Notes: generated by a model not told the origin, from the sequence alone. A stretch of 64,000 nucleotides of DNA from Allium sativum (GCA_030737875.1 CM060922.1:317107456-317171455); one strand, 5' to 3'. Positions 47,101 to 58,883 are shown, counted from the stretch's first letter. Program-made: numbers and translations.

Positions 47101-50100
47101 TGGAGGGGACCGCGGAGGGGATGTTGCAATCATGAAATGAGGATTTGGTCTCCATATTTCTCTCATTTTTCAAAACATGAAAAATGGATAAAAGTTGTTT
47201 TTTATTTTGTGTGTTAACTTTGTTTTTTAAAATTGTTGTTTTCCATGATTTACATGCGTTGTGCACATTTTTGTATGGACGAAAACCCAAAACTTAAAAC
47301 GGTAAACCAAACACTACCTAAGTTTTGAAATTTAGATTTTCAATTTGAATGTTTAAAAAAATAAAAACTGAATATTTGGATTTTTGAATGTGAATTTTGA
47401 TTATTTCAGAAATTCAAAAAGAAGTAAAAGAAAATTTTGAATTTCTTATATAGTTAAAAAATTATGCCAATCCAATTTAAACCATTAGATAGGTTAAATT
47501 AGTGGCTCGCCTACTAAGCAGGTTGGACCACACATAGTTATGAAAGGCGCGCCGCGGCGTTTGCGCCATTTTTGTTTTCGGCGCAGCGCATATGAAAAGG
47601 CGCACCAAATGGCGCAAATGGCGCGCGGCGCATAAATGACGCACGACGCAAAATTGCGCGCCTTTTCTTTATTTTATGGTTTTTTGTTTTTTTTTTTCGT
47701 ATTTCAAACTGCTATAACTACTACTACAAATACTCTTACCACCATTACAACCACCATTACAACTACTATTACTATTATCATAATGATATGAAATATGAAA
47801 AAAATTGTTAATATCTTTTTTTAGTTTTATGAAAACATAAATACATCATCATTATTTCCTATACGATTATCATCAGCGAGTTAATAATCTCACAATTATG
47901 TAATTGGCTGATCTTAGCATGCCGATATTTAGAACTGGCATATGTTTTATTATCCAACTTAGTTTAGATTCCTTTTAATATTGTCAGAAGTATATAATTT
48001 AATGTACAAAAGATCATAAAATATTGTCTAGCATTGATGCAAAAGCAAATGAATGAAACTCTGAAGCCGTGAATGATATATCAAGAGAAGCAATTTTGGA
48101 GGAAGAAAAAAATATTCTCATAAGATAAGCATTCAAGCAGCTCTGAAACATACTCTTGGATTTTATTTTATTTTTGCATATACATAAATATGTACAATGT
48201 CTTTGTATGATTTGTCTGTAACATAAAAATATTTCATGATTTGGTATTTGTCAAATACAATCGAGCATTAAAAAGAATGTATAATATTTGTGACACTGTT
48301 GGTCCAGTATCTTTGAATGATATTGATGATTGTAATTGATGGTTAACTGAATATATGGCCGATATTGAAGATGAGCTTGTGTTCGACGGTGAGGATGACC
48401 TGACTTGGTGTGTTGCTGCTAGAGCAGCAAGAGTGGAGAGATTCAGTTTTTTAGCTCATCTTTAATGTGTATTATTATTTTTATGCTTTATGTTTTTTTT
48501 TGTAAAATACATAAAAAAAAAATTGTTGCGTATATTTCAGCGAAAAATAGTTTTTTTTTTAAATCTTTTGTTAAAATATTAATTATATTAAAAAAAATAA
48601 ACATGCGCAGTAAATTAAAAAGGCGCGCGCCATTTGCCGCGCCGTGCGCCAAGGCTCTAGAGTGGGTTTGCGCCTTTTTGCGTTGTGCGCCATTAATAAC
48701 ACTAGGACCACATTGATCCACGTACTGAATTGATCAAATGGGGTGAATCATAAATGAGTCAGATCAAAATTTACCTTATCCTTCTATAGTACGACCCTAC
48801 CCCCGTATGACATGTCTAAAGTATTAAGTTGTCGTGTCCGCAGCATTAGCCCAGCGGTTAAGGACTTGTGTCGAGGTAACAACGATGCGAGTTTGAAACC
48901 CGGATTGACCATGCTAAAAGGGTTTATCATGTGCATACGCTACGACTGCCACTTATGTGGTAGGTATCCGCGGACCGGGCTAGGTGCGCACTAGGGAGGG
49001 TTTTACGGCTCCAGTCGGTTTCCCCCCGAACAAATTTTAAAAAAAAAAGTTGTCGTTCACAGCTTCTTCTTTTTTCCTAGATACCGTTTGATGGCAACGG
49101 TAATGGGTCAGCTACCCCGTTCAGCTGAATGGTGGAAAATGATCTGTTTGTTATCTTAAAGAATATAATTAATAAAATTTATATCTGTATAAAGTGGAAA
49201 ATAGGGAAAAGGACAAACTTAACAAAAAAATTGATGAAAAGTAAGAAAAGTTTAGAATTTAATGAGAAGGCCAAATGACAGTGTAAATAAAAAAATTGTT
49301 AGTGGGCCTTCTGAATTCCACCTTTAGTGTAAATGTGTCATTCTCCCTTATTTTGAAACTTCCCATACTTTTCACTAAAAAAATTCAAAGTTTGTCCTTT
49401 AAAAGAAAATTCTGTTGTATAAATTTCTAAAATAAATAACGTACGCAAAGTAGATCCGATTAAGATACGTTTGAGGCACCGTTTTTTGCGTTGCAATCAT
49501 ATCTATGTATCCTACATGGTGGAGTTGGTTTGAACCGAATCCGAGCAATTTACATATTCTCAATTTATTTATTTATTTTTGTAAACTATCGGTATTTGTT
49601 TTTATTAAAAAACAAGTAATAGTTGATAAACTATAAATCAGTTAATTTAAAAATCACATATTAAAAGCTTTGATGAAATACCCCGTTCGTAATCGTGAAC
49701 ATGTTTCTCATTCACTCAACTTACGTCTCCCATTTTCAGTTTTCGTTCGTCGCAAACGCACCCTAACTTACTCGTCTATGTGATGCTTGCACAATTACAA
49801 TTGTGCTACCATCCTAACATACTAATATCTGCAGCATGTAAATCAGGTCCTTCATGCAATCATATCAATATACAAACATTTGTAAGAATTTAGTATCGAT
49901 TCAGTGTACTGTACAAACACGGTAACTTATATATGATGAGTATTGATTTTCAATGCTACCAAAAAAGTGTTTAACATTTTATGGGTAATTGGCAATGTTA
50001 TCTTGATTATCCCCGACTGGTTTGTATCTTTATAACCATGCTCATCAAAAATATTTTGTTACAAGTCTATGGGCACAGTTTTACATGAATGCATGACCCT

Positions 50101-50807
50101 CGCATGTCACACACGCAAGAAAACTAAAATCGAAGTTCATTAGAGTCATTTGTTTTTCACATGGAGAAACTTTGCATGAATTGGGTTATCTTCACTAATT
50201 TTCTTCACCTAGGATTATTGTACACATAACCACTTGAACATTGGTGGTTTACAAACACTTCCTAATGAGTGCAACATTGCTGGTGATGACCTTACCTACC
50301 TTGCCCTGAGTAAGACTTAATATGTTGATACTAAAATTAAAATATATGTTATATATGGTACACGGTTAATTATTGAGGCTATGATTATATATGCAAGTAA
50401 TGTGGCAATCATGACACAACAGTCTGTTTATAAACTGTTGGAATTGTTAGTATCTGCCTAATATTTCCAAGTCTCTTAGTGCTTTCATAATCATAGCAAT
50501 GCAATATTTTCTCCTTCAATGCAGCAAAGCCATAGTTAACGTTTTTCTCCCTTTTTATGCATATTATTGCAGGAGGAACTTGTTGAATGTGTTGGATTTC
50601 TTAAAGAAGCCAAATGCAAGTGAACTCGTCTCTGGTACTAAAGACCGAGTAAATCTACATGACAAGTTCAAGAATGCCATTAATGCTACTTTCCCTGGGA
50701 CCATTGATAAACTTGCGTTAGAAGCTGAGGAGAAGATGAAGAACCTTAGAAAGAAGCAAAATTTCTGGGAAACAGCCAGTTCAGAGGGATTCAAATTTTC
50801 ATTTTAG
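44122..50807 (+). CDS. JMJ22: JMJ22-like F-box/JmjC protein (two coding exons)
   Basis: Exon 1 is 44122-45383, with donor CAG|GTGAGT. Exon 2 is 50573-50807, with acceptor TTGCAG|GAGG. The phase-2 join gives 498 residues, close to Arabidopsis JMJ22 (about 500). A basic N-terminus (residues 10-30) is followed by an F-box (about 83-125: FPDDLIIDILAFLDANSLSV) and a JmjC domain (about 200-420). Iron ligands H320, D322 and H403 and 2-oxoglutarate contacts N330, K337, T415 and N417 line up one-to-one with the JMJD6 set. The family contains 2-oxoglutarate/Fe(II) dioxygenases. Arabidopsis JMJ20/JMJ22 are reported histone arginine demethylases promoting seed germination, and the F-box may link to SCF ligases. 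No frameshift is seen, so the gene appears intact. It could instead be another JMJD6-clade member. Confidence 0.92.
45695..46660. repeat. Internal diverged repeats in intron
   Basis: Two related segments lie at 45695-45890 and 46490-46660 (shared GTACTTGAAtGACTAG, AACTTTGAtCgGTGAAC and GATaCTTCATATTTTG patterns). Between them are two other related segments at about 45900-46080 and 46128-46300 (shared GTTTaCAGTA.., CCAgaacggAGTgAACAAC). The order is A-B-B-A, all direct. Origin unknown. Confidence 0.55.
47001..47318. mobile_element. Tourist-like MITE in intron
   Basis: 318 bp with ends GGGTGTGTTTGGTT and, inverted, GGTAGTGTTTGGTT. Longer imperfect matching extends inward (GTTTTGGGTTTT). It is flanked by TAA on both sides (46998-47000 and 47319-47321), the target duplication of PIF/Harbinger elements. 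It sits inside a TTTGAATTT-rich low-complexity stretch (about 46740-47460). Confidence 0.75.
47533..48704 (+). mobile_element. Internally deleted hAT element in intron
   Basis: 1172 bp flanked by a perfect 8-bp duplication GGACCACA (47525-47532 and 48705-48712), the hAT hallmark. Terminal inverted repeats begin CATAGTTATG and TAGTGTTATT, sharing 13 of 18 positions up to GGCGC. Both ends are packed with GGCGC/GCGCC subterminal motifs. A transposase C-terminal remnant remains near the right end. Confidence 0.88.
48298..48438 (+). pseudogene. hAT transposase C-terminal remnant
   Basis: One frame reads VGPVSLNDIDDCN, a TGA stop, then WLTEYMADIEDELVFDG and DLTWCVAARAA. This fits the acidic tail seen after the dimerisation domain in some plant hAT transposases. 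The rest of the transposase is deleted. Confidence 0.6.
48836..49047 (+). mobile_element. tRNA-derived SINE in intron
   Basis: About 212 bp with an A-box-like TAGCCCAGCGGTTAAGG near 48847 and a B-box-like GAGTTTGAAACCC near 48889, spaced as in pol III promoters. It ends in A-rich sequence and is flanked by a perfect 9-bp duplication AGTTGTCGT (48827-48835 and 49048-49056). No tRNA cloverleaf forms beyond the boxes. Confidence 0.82.
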
Positions 50808-51440
50808 AAAGCATTGCCAATGGGCATCTAGGAGAAAATATATGAACCTAGGATAAATATATTTATCCTAATTTTGGAACTGATTTTTTGTTTTTTATTA
50901 CTGGAAACAATGTTTGTTTCTTCATTGTGTTAATCATTGTTTTGGATGTACACCCTTTTAGTTTTCTCCTCCGTTTATTAACTGACATTTGGATTGATTT
51001 TTAATCTTCCATTGTTCATAGACAATAATCCTGTATTGGAAAGCTTTCTTGCTTGCTTTACATTAATGCTTCTGCTTTTCTGATACATGTCTGATGGTTA
51101 TATTTCATATATTTCCATTTTATCCGAAAATGCAAGCCTACGTTCTTTGATTTGATTGTCATTTTTTGACATGCAGAATGGCGTACTGGTTAGTAAGTTT
51201 GAACAAATGCAAATATATGTGGATCCTTAGTCGATTTGCAACATTCTATGCGTTATTTATTTGTGGCAAAGAAGTCTGGTAATCTACTTCTTTAGTGGAC
51301 TAGGCCATATAGGAGAAACATAATGTAATCAATTTGTAATTGATCATCTGTAGTTGGTATTTAAAATGAAAGGAGAGATCCAACAAATAAGAGATGAAAA
51401 ATCATCTTGTATCACTCATTTACTCAGCACGCTCTAGGAT
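50808..51440 (+). other. 3' UTR and downstream flank of JMJ22-like gene
   Basis: T-rich sequence after the stop codon fits a plant 3' UTR, but no single poly(A) signal stands out. Nothing further is recognised to 51440. Confidence 0.4.
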
Positions 51441-51683
51441 GATGAAAAGTTCCTTTTGTTGGTTGTCGAATTCTTCGCTGGATCTCTTTATACACAAATC
51501 TCTGAGGTACGATGTGGTGATCGCTATCCTAAAACAGTATCTGCTCTCTTAATTATGTGCACGAGTAATAGCAAATCTGTTCGAAGATACAATGGAGCAG
51601 ATATTGAATATCTTTTAATCGATGTGTTTGCACAGACACGGCGATTTACTATCTTGGATTTGATCGCTGCAGTGGCAAGATGA
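51441..51683 (+). other. Unidentified open segment
   Basis: An open frame (ATG at 51456, with open codons upstream) encodes about 75-80 residues including KTVSALLIMCTSNSKSV and LDLIAAVAR. It ends exactly where the Copia LTR begins. I do not recognise it. It may be a truncated exon or transposon debris. Confidence 0.25.
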
Positions 51684-52315
51684 TGGAGTTATAGCCTGTA
51701 GAACTATAACTCGTATAATTCACTCAAGAATTTGGCAGTCTCGAGATAATTTAATGGCAGAAAACAGAGGAAGGAGAAGAAGAAGATAGAATTTCGAGTG
51801 AGTAAAATGAGTTTTGGGACAGCCTATTTATAGGCTATCAAGGGATACAACCGTTTTCCAACGGTTATGACTGTTTGAATCCAAACATTCACATCCCTTC
51901 GTTTGCAACGGTTCTAAAGCGTTGCAAATTTAAATGAACAAACATGTTTATTCATTTGCAATGGTTCTGAAGTGTTACGAATTTGATTTTCGCGCGCATC
52001 TTTTTTCTAACGTTTATAAAACGTTGAAATTCCCGCTTTTGTTTGATTTTAAATCGGTCCGCCTTATTTAAATTCGTTCCTGGGCTGACTGTTTTCGAAT
52101 CCTTAACGGGCTTGGCCCGCTACTGTTTATTCCGATCCAAAAGTATTTCTTATTTGACCCGAATAAGTCGGTCGGACGGCGCGCGTGTGGTCTTGTATGA
52201 CCTTTCCCCTCTCAACAAAGCACACACGTGGGAGCCCCAAGGTCACAACATGCTCATGAGAAAACCATATAAGTATTGGCAAACATACTTATATTTCATG
52301 ATATGGGACAAATCA
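51681..52315 (-). repeat. Copia 3' LTR
   Basis: 635 bp. Minus-strand start TGATTTGTCCC directly after the PPT and end ..CTCCATCA. A TATAAATA box at 51825-51832 with about 140 bp of R-U5 downstream is consistent with an LTR promoter. There is no second LTR to confirm it. Confidence 0.65.
51825..51832 (-). promoter_or_regulatory. TATA box of Copia LTR
   Basis: TATAAATAGGC on the minus strand, directing transcription towards the left, into the R-U5 part of the LTR and on towards the 3' side of the JMJ22-like gene. Confidence 0.65.
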
Positions 52316-52330
52316 ATTTTCCCCCTTTTG
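52316..52330 (-). other. Polypurine tract of Copia element
   Basis: The minus strand reads ACAAAAGGGGGAAAA adjacent to the LTR start. Confidence 0.65.
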
Positions 52331-52977
52331 TGCTTTCCCTCTTCCGTTTTATTTTAAATTTCCTTCAACAATCCTCTACCAAATTTTAAATAAATTCCTC
52401 TTATCATTTATTTGCAGGAAAATTTGTGTATAAGTATAGATGTCTTACAGACTTGAATCTATACATAGTGAAAACCCATCAAAGTATACCAGGATGGAGT
52501 TGTTGACTAAGCATTGAACCATCGATCCTATATGATCTTACCGGATGTGATTATCACACACTCAATTTCATTTTATCTAGATGGTATGTATGCTCGACCC
52601 GTGGATTGGCCTTGGGTCAGTATCTTCTTTCATGAAATGCCCTTAGAGATCAAGCCAAAATCTCGCAGAAGGCGACACCACCTTCGTTGCATTCATATAG
52701 GTAGGTTTTCAGAAGTGCCTTATAATACAGTCCTCAACAATATATCTGTTATAAACCTATTAAATTCTAAGCAGAACATCCTCTCTTCGTCATTATAAGT
52801 ACCAAGAACTTTTCCTTGGAATGTACGATAATACTTAGCTTTTCAGACTGAATATTATAGTGCTTCCAACCGCAAACATATGAGGTACTTTTGCTCTTTG
52901 AACTCAAGATAACAAATTTCTTTATTATGTCGAGTTGAGTTTCTTTCATTTGCGATTGTATTGTATACGCTTTAAAC

Positions 52978-53602
52978 TCATTCCCTGTGATGTTTTATCA
53001 CTAAATTCCTCGCAAGTCCTTTAGTAAATGGATCTTCCAAATTCTGGCTAGATCTCACAAAATCTATGGTAATTATCCCTTCAGTGAGCATTTGCCTAAC
53101 TAAACTGTGCCTTAGACCAATATGTCTAGATTTACCATTATAAACTTGATTGTATGCTTGTGATAATGTAGATTGACTATCACACTGCATAGGTGTTAGT
53201 GGCATAGGTTTTGGCCACAGGAATTTCTAATAATAGATTCCTTAACCATTTCGCTTCTTTACTACCAGAAGCCAGTGCTATAAACTCAGCAGCCATGGTT
53301 GAAACAGCAATACATGTTTGTTTCTTTGAGGCCCGGGATATTGCTCCCCTACAAAGAGTGAATATCCATCCTCTAGTTGATTTATTATCTTCACTTCCAA
53401 TGTTCCAACTAGCATCTGTGTATCCTTCTATCACACTCGGAAAACCGTTGTAATGTATACCATAGTTTATGGTACCTTTTAGATACTTTAAAATTCTATG
53501 TATTGCATTCCAATGGATATGACTAAGGTTACTAGTATATCTACTCATTTTGCCAACAACATAGGCAATATCTGGTCGTGTGCATGTCATTGCATACATC
53601 AA
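52978..53602 (-). pseudogene. Copia RNase H
   Basis: 53180-53602 reads YAMTCTRPDIAYVVGKMSRY, EGYTDASWNIGSEDNKSTRG and AVSTMAAEFIALASGSKEA, with the catalytic D of YTDASW and the E of AAEF present. The shifted frame 52978-53205 ends the domain (CDSQSTLSQAYN, HIGLRHSLVRQ, EDPFTKGLAR). One frameshift divides it. Confidence 0.85.
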
Positions 53603-53626
53603 ACTTCTAATAACTCTAGCATATTC

Positions 53627-54424
53627 TTATTGTTCTATAGCTCTTCCAGTATTAGTATATAACTGCATATTTGGATAAAACGGAGTAGACATAGGTTTAC
53701 AATCGAATATATTAAACATTTTCAGAATTTTCTCAGTGTAATGAGATTGGGTAATTGATAACCCATCTTTAATTTTCATGATTCTTATTCCAAGAATCAT
53801 TTTAGCTACTCCCATATCTTTCATGTCAAAACATGAAGATAGATATCATTTACTTTCTTTAATACTTGAAGTATCCATTCCAAATATAAGCATATCATCC
53901 ACATAAAGGCATATAATTACACCATTACCTGAATGAAACTTGCTATAGACACATTTATCAGATTCAAAAGTCCTAAAGCCATTAGAAATAATAGTTTTAT
54001 CAGACTTTTCATGCCATTGCTCTGGTGCTTGTTTAAGACCGTAAAGTGATTTGATAAGTTTACATACTTAATTTTCTTGTCCAGGCATCACAAAACCTTC
54101 CGGTTGAGACATATATATCTCTTCGTCAAGTTCACCATTTAAAAATGTCGTCTTGACGTCCATTTGATGAATTTCAAAATTATAGATAGAATCTAATGCA
54201 ATTAAAGTCCTAATAGTTGAAATTCTAGCTGCTAGGGCATGTGTATCAAAATAATCTATTCCTTCTTTCTGTGTGAATCCTTTGGCAACTAATCTAGATT
54301 TAAATTTTTCAGTTGTGCCATCTGCTTTTAACGTTTTCTTCAATATCCATTTACACCCTATTGGTTTAGAACCAGGAGGTAAATCTACTAGTTTCCATGT
54401 TTTATTTCCCATAATAGAATCCAT
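53627..54424 (-). pseudogene. Copia reverse transcriptase
   Basis: 54068-54424 reads DSIMGNKTWKLVDLPPGSKP, GCKWILKKTLKADG and HQMDVKTTFLNGELDEEIYM. Near 53935-53885 a shifted frame gives YVDDML, the intact catalytic box. 53627-53824 reads MGVAKMILGIRI, TQSHYTEKIL and CKPMSTPF. Stops and shifts lie between blocks. Confidence 0.85.
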
Positions 54425-54432
54425 TTCATTAT

Positions 54433-55897
54433 TTATGGCTTCTTGCCAAAATGATGAATCTTGAGATTTCTTGCCTCAGCATATGTTAAAGGGTCAGATT
54501 CTATATTTGTAGGTATCATTAATTGATGATCTACATTATTTCTAGATCCTTCAACCAAATATACGATGAAATTTGGTCCAAAGGATTTTTCTATCATTCT
54601 TCGTTTACTTCTCCTAAGTGAATCACCATTTTCGTCGATATTTCCATCAATATTTTCTATAGATTCAATAGTTGGTTCATTAACCTCCACCATTTCATTA
54701 ATAGGTGTATTGACCTCCACCGTTTCATGAATCGGTTTATTCTGAATAGATGTAAATCTATTCTCATAAAACACTACGTCCCTTGATTCTATTACTGTAG
54801 TTACATCAATAGAGCTATTAGGTTCTATTACTAGAAACCTATATCCTTTGCTATGTTGAGAATATCCTAAGAAAATGCACTCGATAGACTTTTGTCCTAA
54901 TTTCCTAATTTTTGGTTCAGGTAATCGAACAATCGCTCTATAACCCCAAACTTGATAATAATCAAGATTTGGTTTCCGTTTCTTCCAAAGTTCATAAGGA
55001 GTAACTTTAATTTTCTTATGAGGTATTATATTTAGAATATAACATGCGGTAAGTAGGGCTTCTCCCTAGAAACTAGTATTAAGACTAGAATTACACAACA
55101 TTACATTTACCGTTTCGGTAAGAGTTCTGTTTTTCTTTTCAGCCACTCCATTTTGTTGTGGAGTGTAAGCAATAGATGTCTCATGTATAATTCCTACTGA
55201 TTTACAATATTCAGGAAATTGTTACTCACCACCCCTATCTGAAGTTTTTTTATTTTGACGTCACATTGGTTTTCTACTTCAGTTTTATAAGTAGTGAATG
55301 AATTTAACACTTCACTTTTAGCATGCATAAGATAGACATAACAATATTTAGAATAATCATCTATAAATGTGACAAAATATCTTTTTTCTCCTCTAGCAGG
55401 AGTACTGTGTATGTCACATACATCACTATGAATAAGTTGTAACAATTTTGTTGTACTTTCTGGTTTATGAGGAAATGGTTTTCTAGTGATCTTAGTTAAT
55501 GAACGTATCCTACACTTATCTAGCATATCATTTTGGCGTTTGGGAATTAGATTCAAAGATATCATATCAAGCATGCATTTATGATTAACATGTGCTATAA
55601 TGAAAATGAATCAACAATATAAGCAGAATTCATACTTTTATTAATATCAACATTCAGTTTAAACATACCATCACACATGTACCCTCTTCCCACAAATACA
55701 CCGCATTTGGTCAACACATATTTGTCTGACTCAAAGACTTGTTTAAATCCAAACTTATTAAAAAGACTTCCCAATACAAGGTTCTTCCTAATTTCAGGTA
55801 CATAATATACATCATTTAATGTCAGAACTTTTCCGAATGTGAATTCCAAATCTACAGTCCTTTTCCCTTTGATCGATGCCTTTGCTAAATTTCCCAT
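54433..55897 (-). pseudogene. Copia integrase and GAG-pre-integrase region
   Basis: 55595-55897 covers the GAG-pre-integrase region (LTLNDVYYVPEIRKNLVLGS). 55194-55574 reads LLQLIHSDVCDI and FVTFIDDYSKYCYVYL, giving the first two catalytic acidic residues. About 55165-54780 carries the QQNGVAEKKNRTL motif with the catalytic Glu. 54433-54774 is the variable acidic linker before RT. Confidence 0.8.
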
Positions 55898-55924
55898 ATA
55901 AAGGTAATCTTCATCTTCAATTGG

Positions 55925-56335
55925 TTATAGTTTCTTGAATTGATTCTTATCAATACATACATGCTTAGTAGCGCCAGAATCGATCCACCAAGAGTTGTCT
56001 TGTTCAATCATATTCACTTTTGATATGACTGCAGCAAACTTTTCTTTTCTAGATTGCTGCTTCTTTTTCCAGAAGCAACAATCCCTCTTAAAATGTCCCG
56101 GTTTACCACAAAAGTAGCAACCACCATTTTTTCCTTTCTTGTTCTGATTTTGGGAATTGTTATTGTTCTGCCTTTTCCTCTTTTTATTAGAAGAATTATT
56201 TGAAGCATTGTTTGCTTGCTTTTCTTCCACCATATGGATCTTTGATGTATCAACAACTTTTTCAACTTGGTCATCTTTTTGCCTCAGTTGTTGTTTAACT
56301 TGAAAATATTATGCAAGGCTGTCTAGACTCATATC
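55925..56335 (-). pseudogene. Copia gag knuckle and protease start
   Basis: An Asn/Lys-rich stretch precedes the CCHC knuckle CYFCGKPGHFKRDC (56078-56119, intact). The protease active site WWIDSGATKHVC follows near 55980. The upstream gag is cut off at 56335 by the giant LTR. Confidence 0.85.
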
Positions 56336-57248
56336 TGTAGTGACCCGCATTTTTAGCTGTTGAATAATTAAAATAATTTAATTATTAATTATCGATGTGG
56401 CGATATCGATGACCAAAATTAAATAAAAATGAATATTTAATTAATAATTATAATATAATAATTATATATTATAAGCCCGGAATGGTCAGAATAGTGAAAT
56501 TCACGATATACTGTGAATTGGATAGTATCAGAGGATTGGTTGAGTTTATAATCGAAATATAAATAACGAATATATTCAATCGACGACAGTTGAACGTATA
56601 ATTTATAATATATTTATAAACGAGCTCGAAATGGCGCTGTAGTTCGCTATTTGGCGATTTGAACTTCAACCGAATATACATGATTCGTTTTAAGCCGGAT
56701 TTCTGTGAAACAAGAAACGTGTGGAGCTGGTGGAGTATATATTTCTAGTGGAAGAGGAAAATCGGGATTTCGTCGTGTAGATTTTGAGATATGTCCAAAT
56801 CAAATTTTAAAATAATCGCTATAGAATCGTTTATCGATCGTAACGGTTTATTTGAAATAACTAGAGATCGGCTTTGAATTTAGACAAGGTTCTTTTGGGA
56901 AATAGTGATAATTTAATTTTTAGAATTTTACTGTAATTTTTAATTAAATAAATAAGCAATTTTTTATTTGGAGTATTTGGCACCCTGTATCGACATTTCG
57001 GGGTTTCACAATAGGAGTTAAACTACTGATATTATTATATCTTTGGGATCGTGATACATTGGTCGTCACAACGGTATGTTCAACTCTGTCTATAGCAGTC
57101 TGTACAAGCGTATAAATTTTGTGTAATGAAGTTGGTGCACCGAGGTACGCTAAAAACTATATAACCTAAAACAAGCCACCCACGCGTGGTCTCAGCCACA
57201 CAGATCAGATCAAGGGGAAAAACAAAAATATCTAGATATTATTCTCAC

Positions 57249-57256
57249 TATAAATA
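57249..57256 (+). promoter_or_regulatory. TATA box of giant LTR
   Basis: TATAAATA followed by CCCCCC, about 915 bp into the LTR. If used, the U5/leader part would be about 5.6 kb long. The 66-codon ATG frame at 57338 downstream has no recognisable product. Confidence 0.55.
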
Positions 57257-58014
57257 CCCCCCTTAAGACCTTATAACCTAAATTTACATCTGCAAATAAA
57301 ACTTTGCGCCGCCACTTTGGTCCTCTCCTCAAACGAAATGGCCAACTCAGAAAATCAAAACCCTTTCTCAAGTAAATCCTATAAATCAAAACGCAAGTAT
57401 ATTCAGATTCTTGAAACGTTGCTTTCCCTTTCTATAGGAGTTTCGAAGCCTCTGAAAAAATTTCAGTTCGCGGTCTCTCTTCAGTACAGCGGGAAGGGAA
57501 ATCCGACGGGATTCGAAAGGGGTTGGAGCTTTTGATTAGCGAACCGGACGTTGCAGTAGAGTGAGGGGTTGATGTCGATCTTATGTGGGGAGCAGCGGCG
57601 GAATTCTGGTGACGGACTCGCCAACGTTGGGTGCGAGTTTGTTGGGACTGAGGTGAGTATGAAGAGTGATTGAAGGAGAGTTGGGTGGTGATTTTAGTTT
57701 GATAAATGTTGAAGGATGGAGGAGGATGACTTGCTGGGAGCGGTTTTGCTCATTTTGTGAAGTTGTGGTAAATGGGTGTCGAGAGGTATACAGAAGGGAA
57801 CGAAGGCTATTGGAGGAAGAGGTTGTTGAAAGGAGAGCGGGTGCAGGTTGACACGCTGATGTATGGTGTTTTTTGTTTGTGAGTCCGTTTGTGGAGATGG
57901 GGTTAATCGCTTGTACAGGAGAAAGTGGGTCATGGTGAGGATTTGAAGCATGCTTCAACGTATGATTTCCTGATGTGGTATTGTTCTTTTAAGTGTTCAA
58001 AGTTTGCCAAAAAG

Positions 58015-58016
<2 letters not shown>

Positions 58017-58060
<44 letters not shown>
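58017..58060. repeat. (AT)22 microsatellite
   Basis: 44 bases of uninterrupted AT dinucleotide. Confidence 0.95.
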
Positions 58061-58062
<2 letters not shown>

Positions 58063-58836
58063 ATATAACAGGCTTTGGCAGTTCGATAATGTTAATTTGA
58101 GGTATGATGGATTGCATAGTAAAATCCGAAACAGAGGATAGTGGGTGCGACTTATTCAATGATGGTCATGGTAAGACGTGAAAAATGGTGGAGTTGTTCG
58201 AGTATCGTGAGTCTTGCATGGGTATAATACGTGATGAGGAGCAGATTCTGTGTTTTACTTTGAACGAGAAGTGTTGGAGATATTAGTGGTTGAGTCATGG
58301 ACCGTGAGGAGGAGCAAAATTTGTCTGAAGCAAGAAGTTAGATTGGGGGAGAAAAGATAATGCAGGTTGAAGTTTTCAAAACGGATTGGGCCAAGGTTTA
58401 TAAAGGGTGAGCCCATACAAAGGAATTAATAGTTTTAAATAATTCAAGTATTTAGTTAATGATGTTCAAATATTGTCTTAATTTATAATTGCCATAACTA
58501 GCTCATACGATGTCAGATCAACGAACCGTCAGTTGCGTTGGGATCGTATGGACGGGAGCAACACAATGAGACTGACCGGGAGTGAATCTGAGCTCGTTAC
58601 AATTTATGGCGTAATAAATTGTCCGTCGCAGCCAAATAAACGCAAACCGTTATTTAACGGCTAACGCGCAAATGTGAGTAAAAACTCACTAACTCTCCTC
58701 AATTTATATTTTAATATAAATTGTATTTTATTTCTGTACTTGACTGCTAGTTATGTACTGTTAATTTGGACTGTTAAGTTGTATTGTTAAATTGGACTGT
58801 AGATTGGACTGTTAAATAATTGATTGAAAACAGTAT

Positions 58837-58838
<2 letters not shown>

Positions 58839-58883
<45 letters not shown>

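Larger units (their letters stand above)
45384..50572 (+). other. Large transposon-loaded intron of JMJ22-like gene
   Basis: A 5189-bp phase-2 intron with GT-AG ends. It contains short internal repeats (45695-46660), a Tourist-like MITE, a deleted hAT element and a SINE. Reading past exon 1 meets TGA at 45385-45387, so unspliced transcripts would end one residue after the exon. Confidence 0.85.
51681..56335 (-). mobile_element. Copia retrotransposon, 5' side truncated
   Basis: Minus strand: gag knuckle and protease (56335-55925), integrase (55897-54780), RT (54424-53627), RNase H (53602-52978), PPT (52316-52330) and 3' LTR (51681-52315). The order protease-integrase-RT-RNase H defines Copia. 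The 5' LTR and early gag are missing because the giant LTR starts at 56336. Several frameshifts and stops, but many motifs intact. Confidence 0.85.

Noticed and set aside
48836..49047. A functional tRNA gene
   Set aside because: A- and B-box-like motifs are present but no cloverleaf forms, and the A-rich tail with target duplication marks a SINE.
57338..57535. Short ATG frame after the giant LTR TATA box as a gene
   Set aside because: 66 codons, no recognisable motif, and not seen in the equivalent part of LTR copy 1.
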